The notes: generated from the letters alone by a model not told the origin. Shown: positions 42,385 to 50,945, counted from the stretch's first letter. The stretch is 53,486 bases of DNA from JACCQS01 sp050999295 (GCA_050999295.1 JBPCPI010000198.1:1-53486), one strand, 5' to 3'. Numbers and translations are program-made.

Positions 42385-43410
42385 ATGCGAATCGGAGTAC
42401 TCACTGGGGGAGGCGACTGTCCGGGGCTCAATGCCGTCATCCGGGCCGTCGTACGCAAGGGTATTGAGACCTACGGCCACGACTTCGTCGGCTTCCGGGA
42501 CGGCTGGCGCGGGCCGGTAGAAGGCGACACGAGGACCCTGGACGTGCATGCCGTACGCGGGATCCTGCCGCGTGGCGGGACCATCCTGGGCACGTCACGG
42601 ACCAATCCGTACAAGTCCGAGGACGGCGAGGGCAAGGTGCTCGCCACCCTCGAACGCCTCCGGATCGACGCCCTGGTGGCCATCGGCGGCGAAGACACCC
42701 TTGGTGTGGCCACCAAGCTGGCCGATGCCGGGGTACACGTCGTCGGCGTACCGAAGACGATCGACAACGACCTCGGCGCCACCGACTACACGTTCGGCTT
42801 CGACACCGCCGTCGGGGTGGCCATGGAGGCCATCGACCGGTTGCACACCACCGGTGACAGCCACCACCGCGCTCTGGTGGTCGAGGTGATGGGTCGTCAT
42901 GCCGGTTGGATCGCCCTGCACGCGGGTCTGGCTGGCGGCGCGAACGTCATCCTGATCCCGGAGAACCCGTTCGACATCGATGCCGTGGTCGCCTATGTGG
43001 AGCACCGCTTCGCGTCGGGCTATTCGCCAGTTCTGGTGGTCAGCGAGGGTGCCCTGCCGAAGGGCGGCGGACTGGTTCTCGGGTCCGGCGTTGTCGACGA
43101 TTTCGGCCATGTCCGGCTGGGTGGTGTCGGGGCGGCTCTGGCCGACGTGATCGAGCAGCGCACCGGCAAGGAGAGTCGAGCGGTCGTCCTGGGCCATGTG
43201 CAGCGCGGCGGTACGCCCACCGCCTTCGACCGGGTGCTGGCCACGAGGTTCGGACTGAGCGCCATCGATGCTGTGCACGGGGGGGACTGGGGCGTGATGG
43301 TCGCGCTGCGCGGCACCGATATCGTGCGGGTTCCGCTGGCCGAGGCGACCGCTGAACTCAAGACGGTTCCTCCCGAGCGGTACGCCGAAGCCCAGGTCTT
43401 CTTCGGCTGA
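42385..43410 (+). CDS. pfp: 6-phosphofructokinase, probably pyrophosphate-dependent
   Basis: 341 residues. Phosphate loop GGGDCPGLN, GGEDTLG with D104, and PKTIDND with K124; catalytic region DTAVGVAMEAIDRLH and MGRHAGWIA. In this family Gly104 marks ATP use, whereas Asp104 with Lys124 marks PPi-dependent enzymes such as that of Amycolatopsis methanolica. The reaction would be reversible fructose-6-phosphate phosphorylation using pyrophosphate. Start is leaderless. Confidence 0.9.
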   Translation: MRIGVLTGGGDCPGLNAVIRAVVRKGIETYGHDFVGFRDGWRGPVEGDTRTLDVHAVRGILPRGGTILGTSRTNPYKSEDGEGKVLATLERLRIDALVAIGGEDTLGVATKLADAGVHVVGVPKTIDNDLGATDYTFGFDTAVGVAMEAIDRLHTTGDSHHRALVVEVMGRHAGWIALHAGLAGGANVILIPENPFDIDAVVAYVEHRFASGYSPVLVVSEGALPKGGGLVLGSGVVDDFGHVRLGGVGAALADVIEQRTGKESRAVVLGHVQRGGTPTAFDRVLATRFGLSAIDAVHGGDWGVMVALRGTDIVRVPLAEATAELKTVPPERYAEAQVFFG

Positions 43411-43500
43411 TTCCTGCGTGGGCGAAGTGCGGCAGCAACGAGGGGTACGGGGTTGGTCGGCTCTTGTCGTCGGCCGGCGGCATGTTGAGGGCTTGGATTT

Positions 43501-43572
43501 GGTGATCTTGACCTTATGGTGGCGACACGCCGTACGAGGGGGCCTGAAACCGACAATAACGTCAAGATCACC
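43501..43572. repeat. Inverted repeat with 17-nt arms
   Basis: GGTGATCTTGACCTTAT (43501-43517) faces ATAACGTCAAGATCACC (43556-43572): 16 of 17 positions pair, loop 38 nt. It follows the phosphofructokinase stop by about 90 nt. It could be a dispersed hairpin element or a terminator-like structure. Confidence 0.8.
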
Positions 43573-43654
43573 GCGGGTTCGGGGCCGAGCCGCCAGGTCG
43601 GACATGCGAACCACCGGTCGCCAGCACGCGTCCCAGTTCTGTGGGACTAGCGGA

Positions 43655-44119
43655 ATGGAACAGCTACGGCGGCCAGATGTGCATCTGCTCCAGCCCGGTG
43701 CCAGCGGGTTGGCGTTCGAGGACATCGATGTCATCGACGGGCTGGGAGTTCCAGAGTCAGCGCCTGGGCTGCCGCGGTCGGAAAGCCCGCTGCCGTGGGT
43801 GTGGGCGGTCGTCGCCGTACCGTTGGCAGTCGCCACTTGGTCACCGCACCGGACCTTTCAGCACGGCCGTACCGGGTCCGGGGGTCGGGCCCGCCTACAC
43901 CTGGACTTCGCGGACGGATCGTGGCTGGAGTGCGTGACCAGCGTCTGCGGTGGCCGCGGGAAGGTGCAGCGGGTCGTGGCCGCGCTGCGGCCGGCGGCGG
44001 TCGGCAGCCCGGCCTACCCGCGCCACCCCAGCGTCCCTGACCTGGACAGCCTCTATGTCCGAAAAGGTGGACGCAATCGGCGACGCCAGCTCGGACGTAG
44101 GCGATATACGTTGGCGCAC
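43655..44119 (+). other. Uncertain ORF in frame with the downstream gene
   Basis: The 709-bp gap between phosphofructokinase and the isocitrate-lyase-like gene contains a reading frame from ATG 43655, 155 codons without a stop that runs into the next gene's ATG. Segments such as RARLHLDFADGSWLECVTSV and KVQRVVAALRPAAV look protein-like; no domain recognised. It is probably a decayed or small gene rather than a true N-terminal domain, since family members start at 44120. Confidence 0.3.
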
Positions 44120-44887
44120 ATGACATCGCTGTCCGAACGCGCCGAAGCGCTGCTTGCTGCCCACCGGCCGGGCGATCCGCTGATCCTGGTGAACGTGTGG
44201 GACGCGTGGAGTGCCCGGGTCGTCGCCGAGGCGCCCGGTTGCCTGGCAATCGCGACCGCCTCGCACTCGATCGCGGCCGCGCACGGGTACCCCGACGGTG
44301 AGCAGATCCCCGTTGCGGAGATGATCGAGGCGATCAGGCTGATCGCCTCCGTCGTGGATCTCCCGGTCACCGCCGATCTGGAGGCCGGGTACGGCGATGC
44401 CGGCTCGACAGTTGCCGCAGCGATCGAGGCCGGCGCGGTCGGCGCCAACCTCGAGGACCAGCTGAAGCCTCCCCATGAGCACGCCCAGTCCGTCGCCGCC
44501 GCTCGTGCCGCGGGGGATGCGGCAGGGATCCACTTCGTGATCAACGCCCGTACCGATGAGTACCTGCTCGGCGCCAAGAACCTCGACCGCGCGATCTCGG
44601 CCGGACGTACCTATCTCGAGGCCGGAGCCGACTGCATCTTCGTCCCCGGCGCTGGCACCCGCGACGACGTCGCCGCTCTTGTCGCCGCATTCGACGGCCG
44701 GCTGTCGCTGATCGTTTCTCCCAAGGCGCTCCCGCTGGCCGAACTCGCCACGCTGGGTGTCGCGCGCGTCTCGGTGGGCCCCGGATCGCTGGGAATGGCC
44801 GCGGCGGTGCTGCGCGACGGTGCTGCACAACTGCTGTCCCGCGGCGCCTTTCCGGACACGCTGGCCTACCGGCCGCCCGGTGCCTGA
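44120..44887 (+). CDS. Isocitrate lyase/PEP mutase family protein
   Basis: 255-residue (beta/alpha)8 barrel. VNVWDAWSARVVAEA at the N-terminus, LPVTADLEAGYGD with Mg ligands, GANLEDQLKP, FVINARTDEYL and GADCIFVPGAG are typical of the PEP mutase/oxaloacetate hydrolase/methylisocitrate lyase-like superfamily. The isocitrate lyase KKCGH motif is absent, so classic isocitrate cleavage is unlikely; probably a C-C or P-C bond enzyme on a 2-oxo acid. TATACG at 44105-44110 may be its -10, making a very short leader. Confidence 0.85.
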   Translation: MTSLSERAEALLAAHRPGDPLILVNVWDAWSARVVAEAPGCLAIATASHSIAAAHGYPDGEQIPVAEMIEAIRLIASVVDLPVTADLEAGYGDAGSTVAAAIEAGAVGANLEDQLKPPHEHAQSVAAARAAGDAAGIHFVINARTDEYLLGAKNLDRAISAGRTYLEAGADCIFVPGAGTRDDVAALVAAFDGRLSLIVSPKALPLAELATLGVARVSVGPGSLGMAAAVLRDGAAQLLSRGAFPDTLAYRPPGA

Positions 44888-44917
44888 CCTCACAGCCGGG
44901 CTCTCGGCGGGTCGCCG

Positions 44918-44923
44918 TACGCT
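44918..44923 (+). promoter_or_regulatory. -10 box TACGCT of a leaderless promoter
   Basis: TACGCT, 6 nt, GTG 44930. Confidence 0.55.
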
Positions 44924-44929
44924 GAGATC

Positions 44930-46249
44930 GTGAGCAAGGCACCCGATCTCGACAGCTGGCGCTCCCTGCCGATCGCCCAACAGCCCACGTGGCCAGACCG
45001 ACGCGAGTTGGAATCGGTGCTGACGACCCTCAGTACGGTGCCGCCGATCGTGGCGCCGAGCGAGGTCGACTTGCTGCGCTCGCGCCTGGCTGAGGTCGCC
45101 GCGGGCAAGGCGTTCCTGCTGCAGGGCGGCGACTGCGCCGAGACCTTCGACGACAACACCGAGCCCCGACTACGCGGTACGACCAGGACCCTGTTGCAGA
45201 TGGCGGTGGTCTTGACCTATGGCGCCAGCCTCCCAGTCGTCAAGGTCGGGCGGATCGCCGGCCAGTACGCCAAACCTCGGTCATCCGAGCTCGATGCCCT
45301 GGGTCTGCCCTCCTACCGCGGGGACCTGATCAACTCTCTCGAGCCGAACCCACAGGCGCGGGTCGCCGATCCGCAGCGGATGGTGCGCGCGTACGCCAAC
45401 TCCGCGGCTGCGATGAACATGATCCGGGCCTACGCCCGCGGCGGCCTCGCCGATCTGCACGCCGTCCACGACTGGAACCGGGAGTTCGTCGCCCAGTCCA
45501 GGGCCGGTGTGCGCTACGAGACCATTGCGCAGGAGATCGACCGGGCACTGGCATTCATGGCTGCCTGCGGGGTCAACGACGATGCGCTGCGCAGCGTCGA
45601 CATCTACAACAGTCACGAGGCACTCATCCTCGAGTACGACCGCGCGCTGTGCCGGATGGAGGGGGATCGGGCCTACGACCTGTCAGCACACTTCGTCTGG
45701 GTCGGTGAGCGGACGCGCCAGCGCGGCGGAGCCCACCTGGAGTTCGTCGCCCAACTGGCCAACCCGATCGGGGTCAAACTCGGCCCCACGGTGACACCCG
45801 ACGAGGCGGTGGAACTGGTCGAGCGCCTGGATCCGGACAACTCGCCCGGCCGGTTGACGCTGATCAGCAGAATGGGCAACGGCCGGGTACGCGACGTGCT
45901 GCCGCCGATCATCGAGAAGGTCCAGGCCACCGGACGCCAGATCGTATGGCAGTGCGACCCCATGCATGGCAACACGCACGAGACGCCTTCCGGTTACAAG
46001 ACACGGCATTTCGACCGGATCGTCGATGAGGTCATGGGCTTCTTCGAGGTTCACCTCGAACTCGGAACCTATCCCGGCGGCATCCACGTGGAGCTCACCG
46101 GCGAGGCGGTCACCGAATGCCTGGGCGGCGCGCAGGACATCAGCGACGCTGATCTGGCCGGCCGGTACGAGACTGCTTGCGACCCAAGGCTGAACACCGG
46201 GCAGTCCCTCGAACTGGCCTTCCTGGTGGCAGAGATGCTCCGTGGCTGA
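44930..46249 (+). CDS. aroG: Class II 3-deoxy-7-phosphoheptulonate (DAHP) synthase
   Basis: 439 residues, the plant-like class II form of actinobacteria (Rv2178c). LQGGDCAETFDDN supplies a metal-binding Cys, KVGRIAGQYAKPRSS binds PEP/erythrose-4-phosphate, and QCDPMHGNTHE and GGIHVELTGEAVTECLGG complete the site. First step of the shikimate pathway. GTG start is leaderless. Its stop lies inside the start region of the threonine aldolase gene (8-nt overlap). Confidence 0.95.
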   Translation: MSKAPDLDSWRSLPIAQQPTWPDRRELESVLTTLSTVPPIVAPSEVDLLRSRLAEVAAGKAFLLQGGDCAETFDDNTEPRLRGTTRTLLQMAVVLTYGASLPVVKVGRIAGQYAKPRSSELDALGLPSYRGDLINSLEPNPQARVADPQRMVRAYANSAAAMNMIRAYARGGLADLHAVHDWNREFVAQSRAGVRYETIAQEIDRALAFMAACGVNDDALRSVDIYNSHEALILEYDRALCRMEGDRAYDLSAHFVWVGERTRQRGGAHLEFVAQLANPIGVKLGPTVTPDEAVELVERLDPDNSPGRLTLISRMGNGRVRDVLPPIIEKVQATGRQIVWQCDPMHGNTHETPSGYKTRHFDRIVDEVMGFFEVHLELGTYPGGIHVELTGEAVTECLGGAQDISDADLAGRYETACDPRLNTGQSLELAFLVAEMLRG

Positions 46250-47333
46250 GGCGGGCAAAGGGACATTCTCCGGAGAAAGTGCGGTCAGCGACCGGCCAGA
46301 GGGCACATTCTCCGGAGAAAGTGCGGTCAGCGGCGTCGTCGACCTGCGCTCGGATACCGTCACCCGGCCCACTGCTGGGATGCGGGCGGCCATGGCCGAA
46401 GCCGAGGTCGGCGACGACGTCTACCTCGAAGATCCCACGGTCAACGCGCTCGAGGTCGAGGTCGCCGCACTCTTCGGCCACGAGGCGGCGCTGTTCGTAC
46501 CGACGGGAACGATGGGCAACCAGATCTGCCTGCGATTGCTGGCCGGGCCCGGTGAGGAGATCCTCGCCGACGCGGACGCTCACATCGTCACCTACGAACA
46601 TGGGGCGGCCGCAGCGCTTTTCGGCATCCAGACCCGGACCGTGGTCAGCCGACGGGGTCTGTTCGACACCGGGGAGCTACTCGCCCAGGTACGCGAGGGT
46701 GACTGGCACACCGTGGGCACCAGCGCAGTTGCCGTGGAGAACACGCACAACCGCGGCGGAGGGACCGTCCAGCCAATGGCCGAGCTCACGCGGCTGTCCA
46801 CCGAGTTGCGCGACCGCGGAGTTGCCCTGCACATCGACGGGGCCCGCATCTGGAACGCCGCTGTCGCCTCCGGAACGACACTGTCGGCGTACGGGGAGCT
46901 GGCTGACACGATGTCGGTCTGCCTGTCCAAGGGCCTCGGCGCACCCATCGGTTCGGTCATCATCGCTTCCGCGGAGCGGATCGCCGCCGCCCGTATTCTG
47001 CGCAAGCGGCTCGGAGGTGGCATGCGTCAGGTCGGTGTACTGGCGGCGGCCGGCCGCTATGCGTTGGCCCATCACATCGGCCGGCTCGCTGACGACCACA
47101 CCCGAGCGCGGGGTTTGGCGGAGCGCCTCGGAGTCCCAGCGGAGGACGTGCAGACCAACATCGTCCGGCTGGATTCGGTCGACGCGGCTGGTCTGGCCAA
47201 GGCGGCCGCCGAGCAGGGGATCCTGATCTCTCAGGTTGCCCCGGACCGGGTCCGACTGCTCACCCACCTCGATGTGGACGACGCGGATGCGCAGCGCGCG
47301 GGGGATGTGCTGGCCGGCCTGCTGGACCGATGA
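46242..47333 (+). CDS. Low-specificity L-threonine aldolase with repeat-encoded N-terminus
   Basis: 363 residues, PLP fold type I. The family normally begins at VDLRSDTVTRPT; here about 30 residues precede it, encoded by two copies of the palindromic repeat (TFSGESAVS twice). The only in-frame start upstream of the core is GTG 46242, overlapping the aroG stop. PLP lysine lies in CLSKGLGAPIGSV, HIDGARIWNA carries the ring-stacking Asp. Cleaves threonine to glycine and acetaldehyde. Confidence 0.9.
   Translation: MAEAGKGTFSGESAVSDRPEGTFSGESAVSGVVDLRSDTVTRPTAGMRAAMAEAEVGDDVYLEDPTVNALEVEVAALFGHEAALFVPTGTMGNQICLRLLAGPGEEILADADAHIVTYEHGAAAALFGIQTRTVVSRRGLFDTGELLAQVREGDWHTVGTSAVAVENTHNRGGGTVQPMAELTRLSTELRDRGVALHIDGARIWNAAVASGTTLSAYGELADTMSVCLSKGLGAPIGSVIIASAERIAAARILRKRLGGGMRQVGVLAAAGRYALAHHIGRLADDHTRARGLAERLGVPAEDVQTNIVRLDSVDAAGLAKAAAEQGILISQVAPDRVRLLTHLDVDDADAQRAGDVLAGLLDR
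46263..46332 (+). repeat. Paired palindromic repeat (locus B), inside a coding region
   Basis: Two 28-nt identical copies beginning ACATTCTCCGGAGAAAGT and ending GCGGTCAGCG, at 46263-46290 and 46305-46332, 42 nt apart (14 codons), in frame with the threonine aldolase. Same core and same period as 19372-19431. Confidence 0.93.
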
Positions 47334-47339
47334 TTCGGC

Positions 47340-49370
47340 TCAGCAGAAGCTGAGCAGGATGCTGACCGTCGAGCCACGCTCGGCCAGTGCAAGGGCCTCG
47401 GGACTTTGCTGGCAGACTCGGTTTCCGAGGAAGGACGTCGTTTCGACGACAAACCCGGCGGCCTGGAGCGTGATTGTTGCGGTCTCACGGTCCATCCCTT
47501 TTACGTTCGGGACGGCCACGAGGTCCGGGCCCTTCGAGATGACCAACACGATGGTGGTGCCGACCGGCTGCGGTCCGGCGTCCGGGGCAGGCTCGGTACC
47601 CAGTGCGATACCTGCGGCAACGTCATGGCTGAAGTCCTCGCGCACCTCCACCACGAACCCCTGCGCAGCCAGTGCGGCTTCGGCGTCGGCTCGGGAGCTG
47701 CCCGCTACGGCGGGGATCTCGCGCGGCGCCGGCCCCAGGCTGACTACCATCGTGATCTCCTCGTCACGACGAAGTTCGGTGCCGGGCGCCGGATCGAAGC
47801 CGGCTACCGATCCGGCCGGCACGGTCTCGTGGTAGTCCTCGGCTCGTACGACGACGATCGGCAGGGCGGCCAGCGCGGTGCTGACCGCGGCCTCGGGTTG
47901 ACCGATCAGCGCGGCGTCCACGAAGAACCGCTCCGGCCCCTTGGAGACCTCGAGTTTGATCGTGCTGCCTCGCTCGATCTCGACCCCTGCTTCGGGATCG
48001 GCTGAGATCACCTTGTCATCGGCGACGGTCTCGCTGAAGATCTCCTCGACGACCGGGTCTAGGCCGGCGTCCTGGATCGCCTCGACCGCGGCGGACTGGG
48101 CCATGCCGACGACGTTGGGTGCCACCGTGTAACGCCCGGATCCGAACCACCAGCCGATACCGCCGGCGACGGCGGCCAGGACGAGAACCAGGGCCAGGAC
48201 GATCCTGCCCGTACGGCGCCGCCGCCGGGTGGAGTCGCTGTGTCCCGCCGGCTGGCGATCGGCCGCCGGCGACGGGCTCGGCCCCGGCAACCCCGGCGCG
48301 GGATCAGGAAGAACCCGCTGAGCGGCCGAGACCGCGCCGAGCGAGCGGGAGGTCAAGGATGCGTTCGCCGCGGCGCCCAGAACCGCAGTCCGGTGACCGC
48401 GATGAGCCCGGGAGCGGTGGGGAGAAGTCGCCGCACCATCGCCGTCACTCGGGTGGGGGCGTGGCGACCTCGGCGGAGCAGTCCTGTCGCCCCGGACCGG
48501 CACGGTCACCCGAGGCATCCCCAGATCCGTGCTCACGTCGAACAGCTCGGCCAGGAACGCGCCAGCATCCAGGGGTCGCGCGGCAGGATCGCGCCGGGTC
48601 GCAGAGGACACCAGTTCATCGATCTCGACGGGGATGGTCGGCACCGTGGTCGAGGGGAGCGGCACGTCGTTGTTGACGTGCTGGTAGGCCACGGACAGTG
48701 CGGTGTCTCCGGAGTACGGCGGTCTGCCGGTGAGCATCTCGTAGAGGACGATGCCCGCGGCATAGACGTCACTGCGTGCGTCAGCCTTGCCGCGCTCGAT
48801 CTGTTCCGGTGCAAGGTATGCCACAGTGCCCAGAAGGACGCCATTGGTGACCGATGTCGTCCCGGTGCCTGCGACCGCTCTGGCCAGCCCGAAGTCGGCG
48901 ACCTTCACGAGCCCGTCGCTGGAGAGCAGGATGTTCTCCGGTTTCACGTCGCGATGGATCAGCCCCGTCCGGTGCGCGGCCGACAGTCCCGACAGAGTGG
49001 GGGCCAGCACCGCGAAGGCCTGCGCGGGACTGAGTCGACCCTGTTCGTGGATCACATCGCGCAGCGTCTGCCCCCGGACCAGTTCCATTACGAGGAAGAC
49101 CAGTCCGTCGTGCTCGCCCTGGTCGCTGACCGAGACGACATTCAGGTGCGCCAGACGGGCGGCGGAGCGTGCTTCGCGGATGAAGCTGGCGATGAAGGCA
49201 GGGTCGCTTGCCAGCGCCTCGGCCATTACCTTGATCGCCACACGGCGATCCAGCCTAAGATCGGTGCCCTCGTAGACAGTTGACATGCCGCCGCGAGCCA
49301 GCCGACGCTCGACTCGGTAACGCCCCTCGAGCACCCGACCGACCACCGGGTCCAGCATGGTCGTGTCCAC
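47340..49370 (-). CDS. pknL: Ser/Thr protein kinase with four PASTA domains (PknL position)
   Basis: 676 residues. Kinase domain: glycine loop LARGGMSTVYEG, K47, HRDVKPEN (139-146), DFG (159-161), activation loop with TSVTNG, and APE. A Pro/Arg-rich linker and one transmembrane helix (about 400-420) lead to four extracellular PASTA repeats, as in muropeptide-sensing PknB; I recall mycobacterial PknL as lacking them. Position and the nearby Rv2175c-like gene match PknL. GTG 49370 is leaderless; longer readings lack support. Convergent with the aldolase gene, 6-nt gap. Confidence 0.93.
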   Translation of the reverse strand: MDTTMLDPVVGRVLEGRYRVERRLARGGMSTVYEGTDLRLDRRVAIKVMAEALASDPAFIASFIREARSAARLAHLNVVSVSDQGEHDGLVFLVMELVRGQTLRDVIHEQGRLSPAQAFAVLAPTLSGLSAAHRTGLIHRDVKPENILLSSDGLVKVADFGLARAVAGTGTTSVTNGVLLGTVAYLAPEQIERGKADARSDVYAAGIVLYEMLTGRPPYSGDTALSVAYQHVNNDVPLPSTTVPTIPVEIDELVSSATRRDPAARPLDAGAFLAELFDVSTDLGMPRVTVPVRGDRTAPPRSPRPHPSDGDGAATSPHRSRAHRGHRTAVLGAAANASLTSRSLGAVSAAQRVLPDPAPGLPGPSPSPAADRQPAGHSDSTRRRRRTGRIVLALVLVLAAVAGGIGWWFGSGRYTVAPNVVGMAQSAAVEAIQDAGLDPVVEEIFSETVADDKVISADPEAGVEIERGSTIKLEVSKGPERFFVDAALIGQPEAAVSTALAALPIVVVRAEDYHETVPAGSVAGFDPAPGTELRRDEEITMVVSLGPAPREIPAVAGSSRADAEAALAAQGFVVEVREDFSHDVAAGIALGTEPAPDAGPQPVGTTIVLVISKGPDLVAVPNVKGMDRETATITLQAAGFVVETTSFLGNRVCQQSPEALALAERGSTVSILLSFC

Positions 49371-49378
49371 GACCAACG

Positions 49379-49384
49379 AGTTTA
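49379..49384 (-). promoter_or_regulatory. -10 box TAAACT of a leaderless promoter
   Basis: Minus strand TAAACT, 8 nt, GTG 49370. Confidence 0.55.
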
Positions 49385-49422
49385 CGGCCGACGCAAGGCC
49401 TGACTTCGCGCGACTCGCTCGG

Positions 49423-50550
49423 TCAGGCCGTGAGCAGATCCCGGGGCACCCGCTCGACAGATGCCACTCCACACAATGTCATCAAGTGCGCAAGTTGTGA
49501 CCGCAGCTCGGTCAGGACAGCGACAACGCCGTCGGCTCCGCCGGTGGTCAGACCCCAGATGATCGGGCGGCCGCAGAAGACCGCCCGGGCACCCAGGGCC
49601 AAAGCAATCAGGACGTCGGTGCCGGAGCGGATGCCGCCATCGACGTAGACCTCGGCCTGATCGCCAACGGCCGCCACGATGTCGGCCAGGGCCGCACTGC
49701 TGGGAACGGCTCGGTCGACCTGGCGGCCACCATGGGTGGACACCCATACCGCCGCGGCCCCGGCTTCGAGGCAGCGCACGGCATCGTCTCCTCGTAGCAC
49801 CCCCTTGACCACCACCGGCAGATCGGTGAGCCCGACGAAGTGCTCGACGTCGGCGTAGGTCCAGGGCGGGGTCTTCTCGGCAGAGTCCAATGCCTGCGCC
49901 AGCCTCCGCACAGACACCCCGCTGCCGCCGGCCGTGGCCGGCATCTCAGCATCGGGTTGCCGGGGGGCCAGGTGCGGGTGGTTGGCCATCACCAGGCCCT
50001 CCGGCAGCTGGAAATCGTTGACCAGATCGCGGAGCCGGCGACCCAGGATCGGCAGGTCCACGGTAAGAACCAGCGCGCGATAACCGACATCGGCCGCGCG
50101 GCGGACGAGGTCGTCGGTGTGGGCGCGATCGTGCACCTGGTAGAGCTGGAACCACTTGGGGGAGTCCGGCGCGATGGCAGCCACCTCCGCCAACGGCACG
50201 GTCGCCGTCGTGGACACCGTCATGAGCGTCCCGGTACGCGCACAGGCCGCGGCAGTTGCCAATTCGCCGTCGGGATGTGCCATGCGTTGCATCGCCCAAG
50301 GCGCTACGCCGACCGGACAGGCAACCTGCCCACCCAGGAGCGTGGTCGACAGATCGGGCGAGATCACGCCGGTGAGCATCCGGGGGCGCAATCGCCAGCG
50401 ATGCCAGGCCAACGGGGCCTCGCGCAGGGTGGTCTCGGTTTCCGACCCACCTGCGTAGTAGTCATAGACCGCAGGTGCGAGCATCTCCCGCGCTCGGGCC
50501 TCGAGGTCGGAACCCAGAAGTCCGCAAACTGCAGGTTCGGAGTCAGCCAT
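49423..50550 (-). CDS. FMN-dependent alpha-hydroxy-acid oxidase/dehydrogenase
   Basis: 375 residues of the lactate/glycolate oxidase family. AREMLAPAVYDYYAGGSETETTL at the N-terminus, CPVGVAPWAMQRMAHPDGE, VVVKGVLRGDDAVRCLEAGA, catalytic His/Arg in VSTHGGRQVD, and VDGGIRSGTDVLIALALGARAVFCGRP for FMN phosphate. Oxidises a 2-hydroxy acid; substrate unknown. ATG 50550 is leaderless and only 12 bp from the divergent start at 50563. Confidence 0.92.
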   Translation of the reverse strand: MADSEPAVCGLLGSDLEARAREMLAPAVYDYYAGGSETETTLREAPLAWHRWRLRPRMLTGVISPDLSTTLLGGQVACPVGVAPWAMQRMAHPDGELATAAACARTGTLMTVSTTATVPLAEVAAIAPDSPKWFQLYQVHDRAHTDDLVRRAADVGYRALVLTVDLPILGRRLRDLVNDFQLPEGLVMANHPHLAPRQPDAEMPATAGGSGVSVRRLAQALDSAEKTPPWTYADVEHFVGLTDLPVVVKGVLRGDDAVRCLEAGAAAVWVSTHGGRQVDRAVPSSAALADIVAAVGDQAEVYVDGGIRSGTDVLIALALGARAVFCGRPIIWGLTTGGADGVVAVLTELRSQLAHLMTLCGVASVERVPRDLLTA

Positions 50551-50565
50551 AGGCTGCAGCATATG
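50548..50565. promoter_or_regulatory. Overlapping divergent leaderless promoters
   Basis: In this 18-bp segment each start codon overlaps the other gene's -10. Plus strand: TAGGCT (50550-50555), 7 nt, ATG 50563. Minus strand: TATGCT (50563-50558), 7 nt, ATG 50550. The two promoters cannot be occupied at once. Confidence 0.7.
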
Positions 50566-50886
50566 GATCTGCTGACGTTGCCCGAGGCGGCCCAGCGGCT
50601 CGGTATCCGGGTCAACCGGGTTCGCCAGCTCATTCGCGACCGGGCGTTGGCCACCGTGGACGTCGACGGCAGGCCGCACGTGCCTGCTGCGTTCTTCGAT
50701 GACGAGGGGGTGCTCACCCACCTGTCCGGTGTCCTGACCGTGCTTCGGGACGGGGGGTACAGCGATCCCGAGGCGGTCACCTGGCTGTTCACCGAGGACG
50801 ACTCGCTGCCGGGCAAGCCGATCGATGCCCTGCGCCAGAAGCGCCACCACGAGGTGAACCGCCGCGCGCAGGCAATGGCCTTCTAG
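50563..50886 (+). CDS. Rv2175c-like winged-helix DNA-binding protein
   Basis: 107 residues. LTLPEAAQRLGIRVNRVRQLIRDRAL is a helix-turn-helix; the C-terminal part (GGYSDPEAVTWLFTEDDSLPGKPIDALRQ and an R-rich end) is typical of the Rv2175c family. In M. tuberculosis Rv2175c is a DNA-binding substrate of PknL. The kinase here is one gene away. DNA targets unknown. Confidence 0.88.
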   Translation: MDLLTLPEAAQRLGIRVNRVRQLIRDRALATVDVDGRPHVPAAFFDDEGVLTHLSGVLTVLRDGGYSDPEAVTWLFTEDDSLPGKPIDALRQKRHHEVNRRAQAMAF

Positions 50887-50945
50887 CTCGCTCTGGCCAC
50901 TCGCGAGCGGCTTGCGCTCGGTACCGGCGATACCGGTCGGGCCAA

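Noticed and set aside
43731..44249. 172-codon minus-strand frame
   Set aside because: Arg/Pro-rich shadow composition, overlaps the PEP mutase-like start; no domain.
50887..50945. Possible bidirectional terminator between the Rv2175c-like and polyprenyl synthase genes
   Set aside because: Only short imperfect arms (ACCGG/CCGGT) and no T run; too weak to list.
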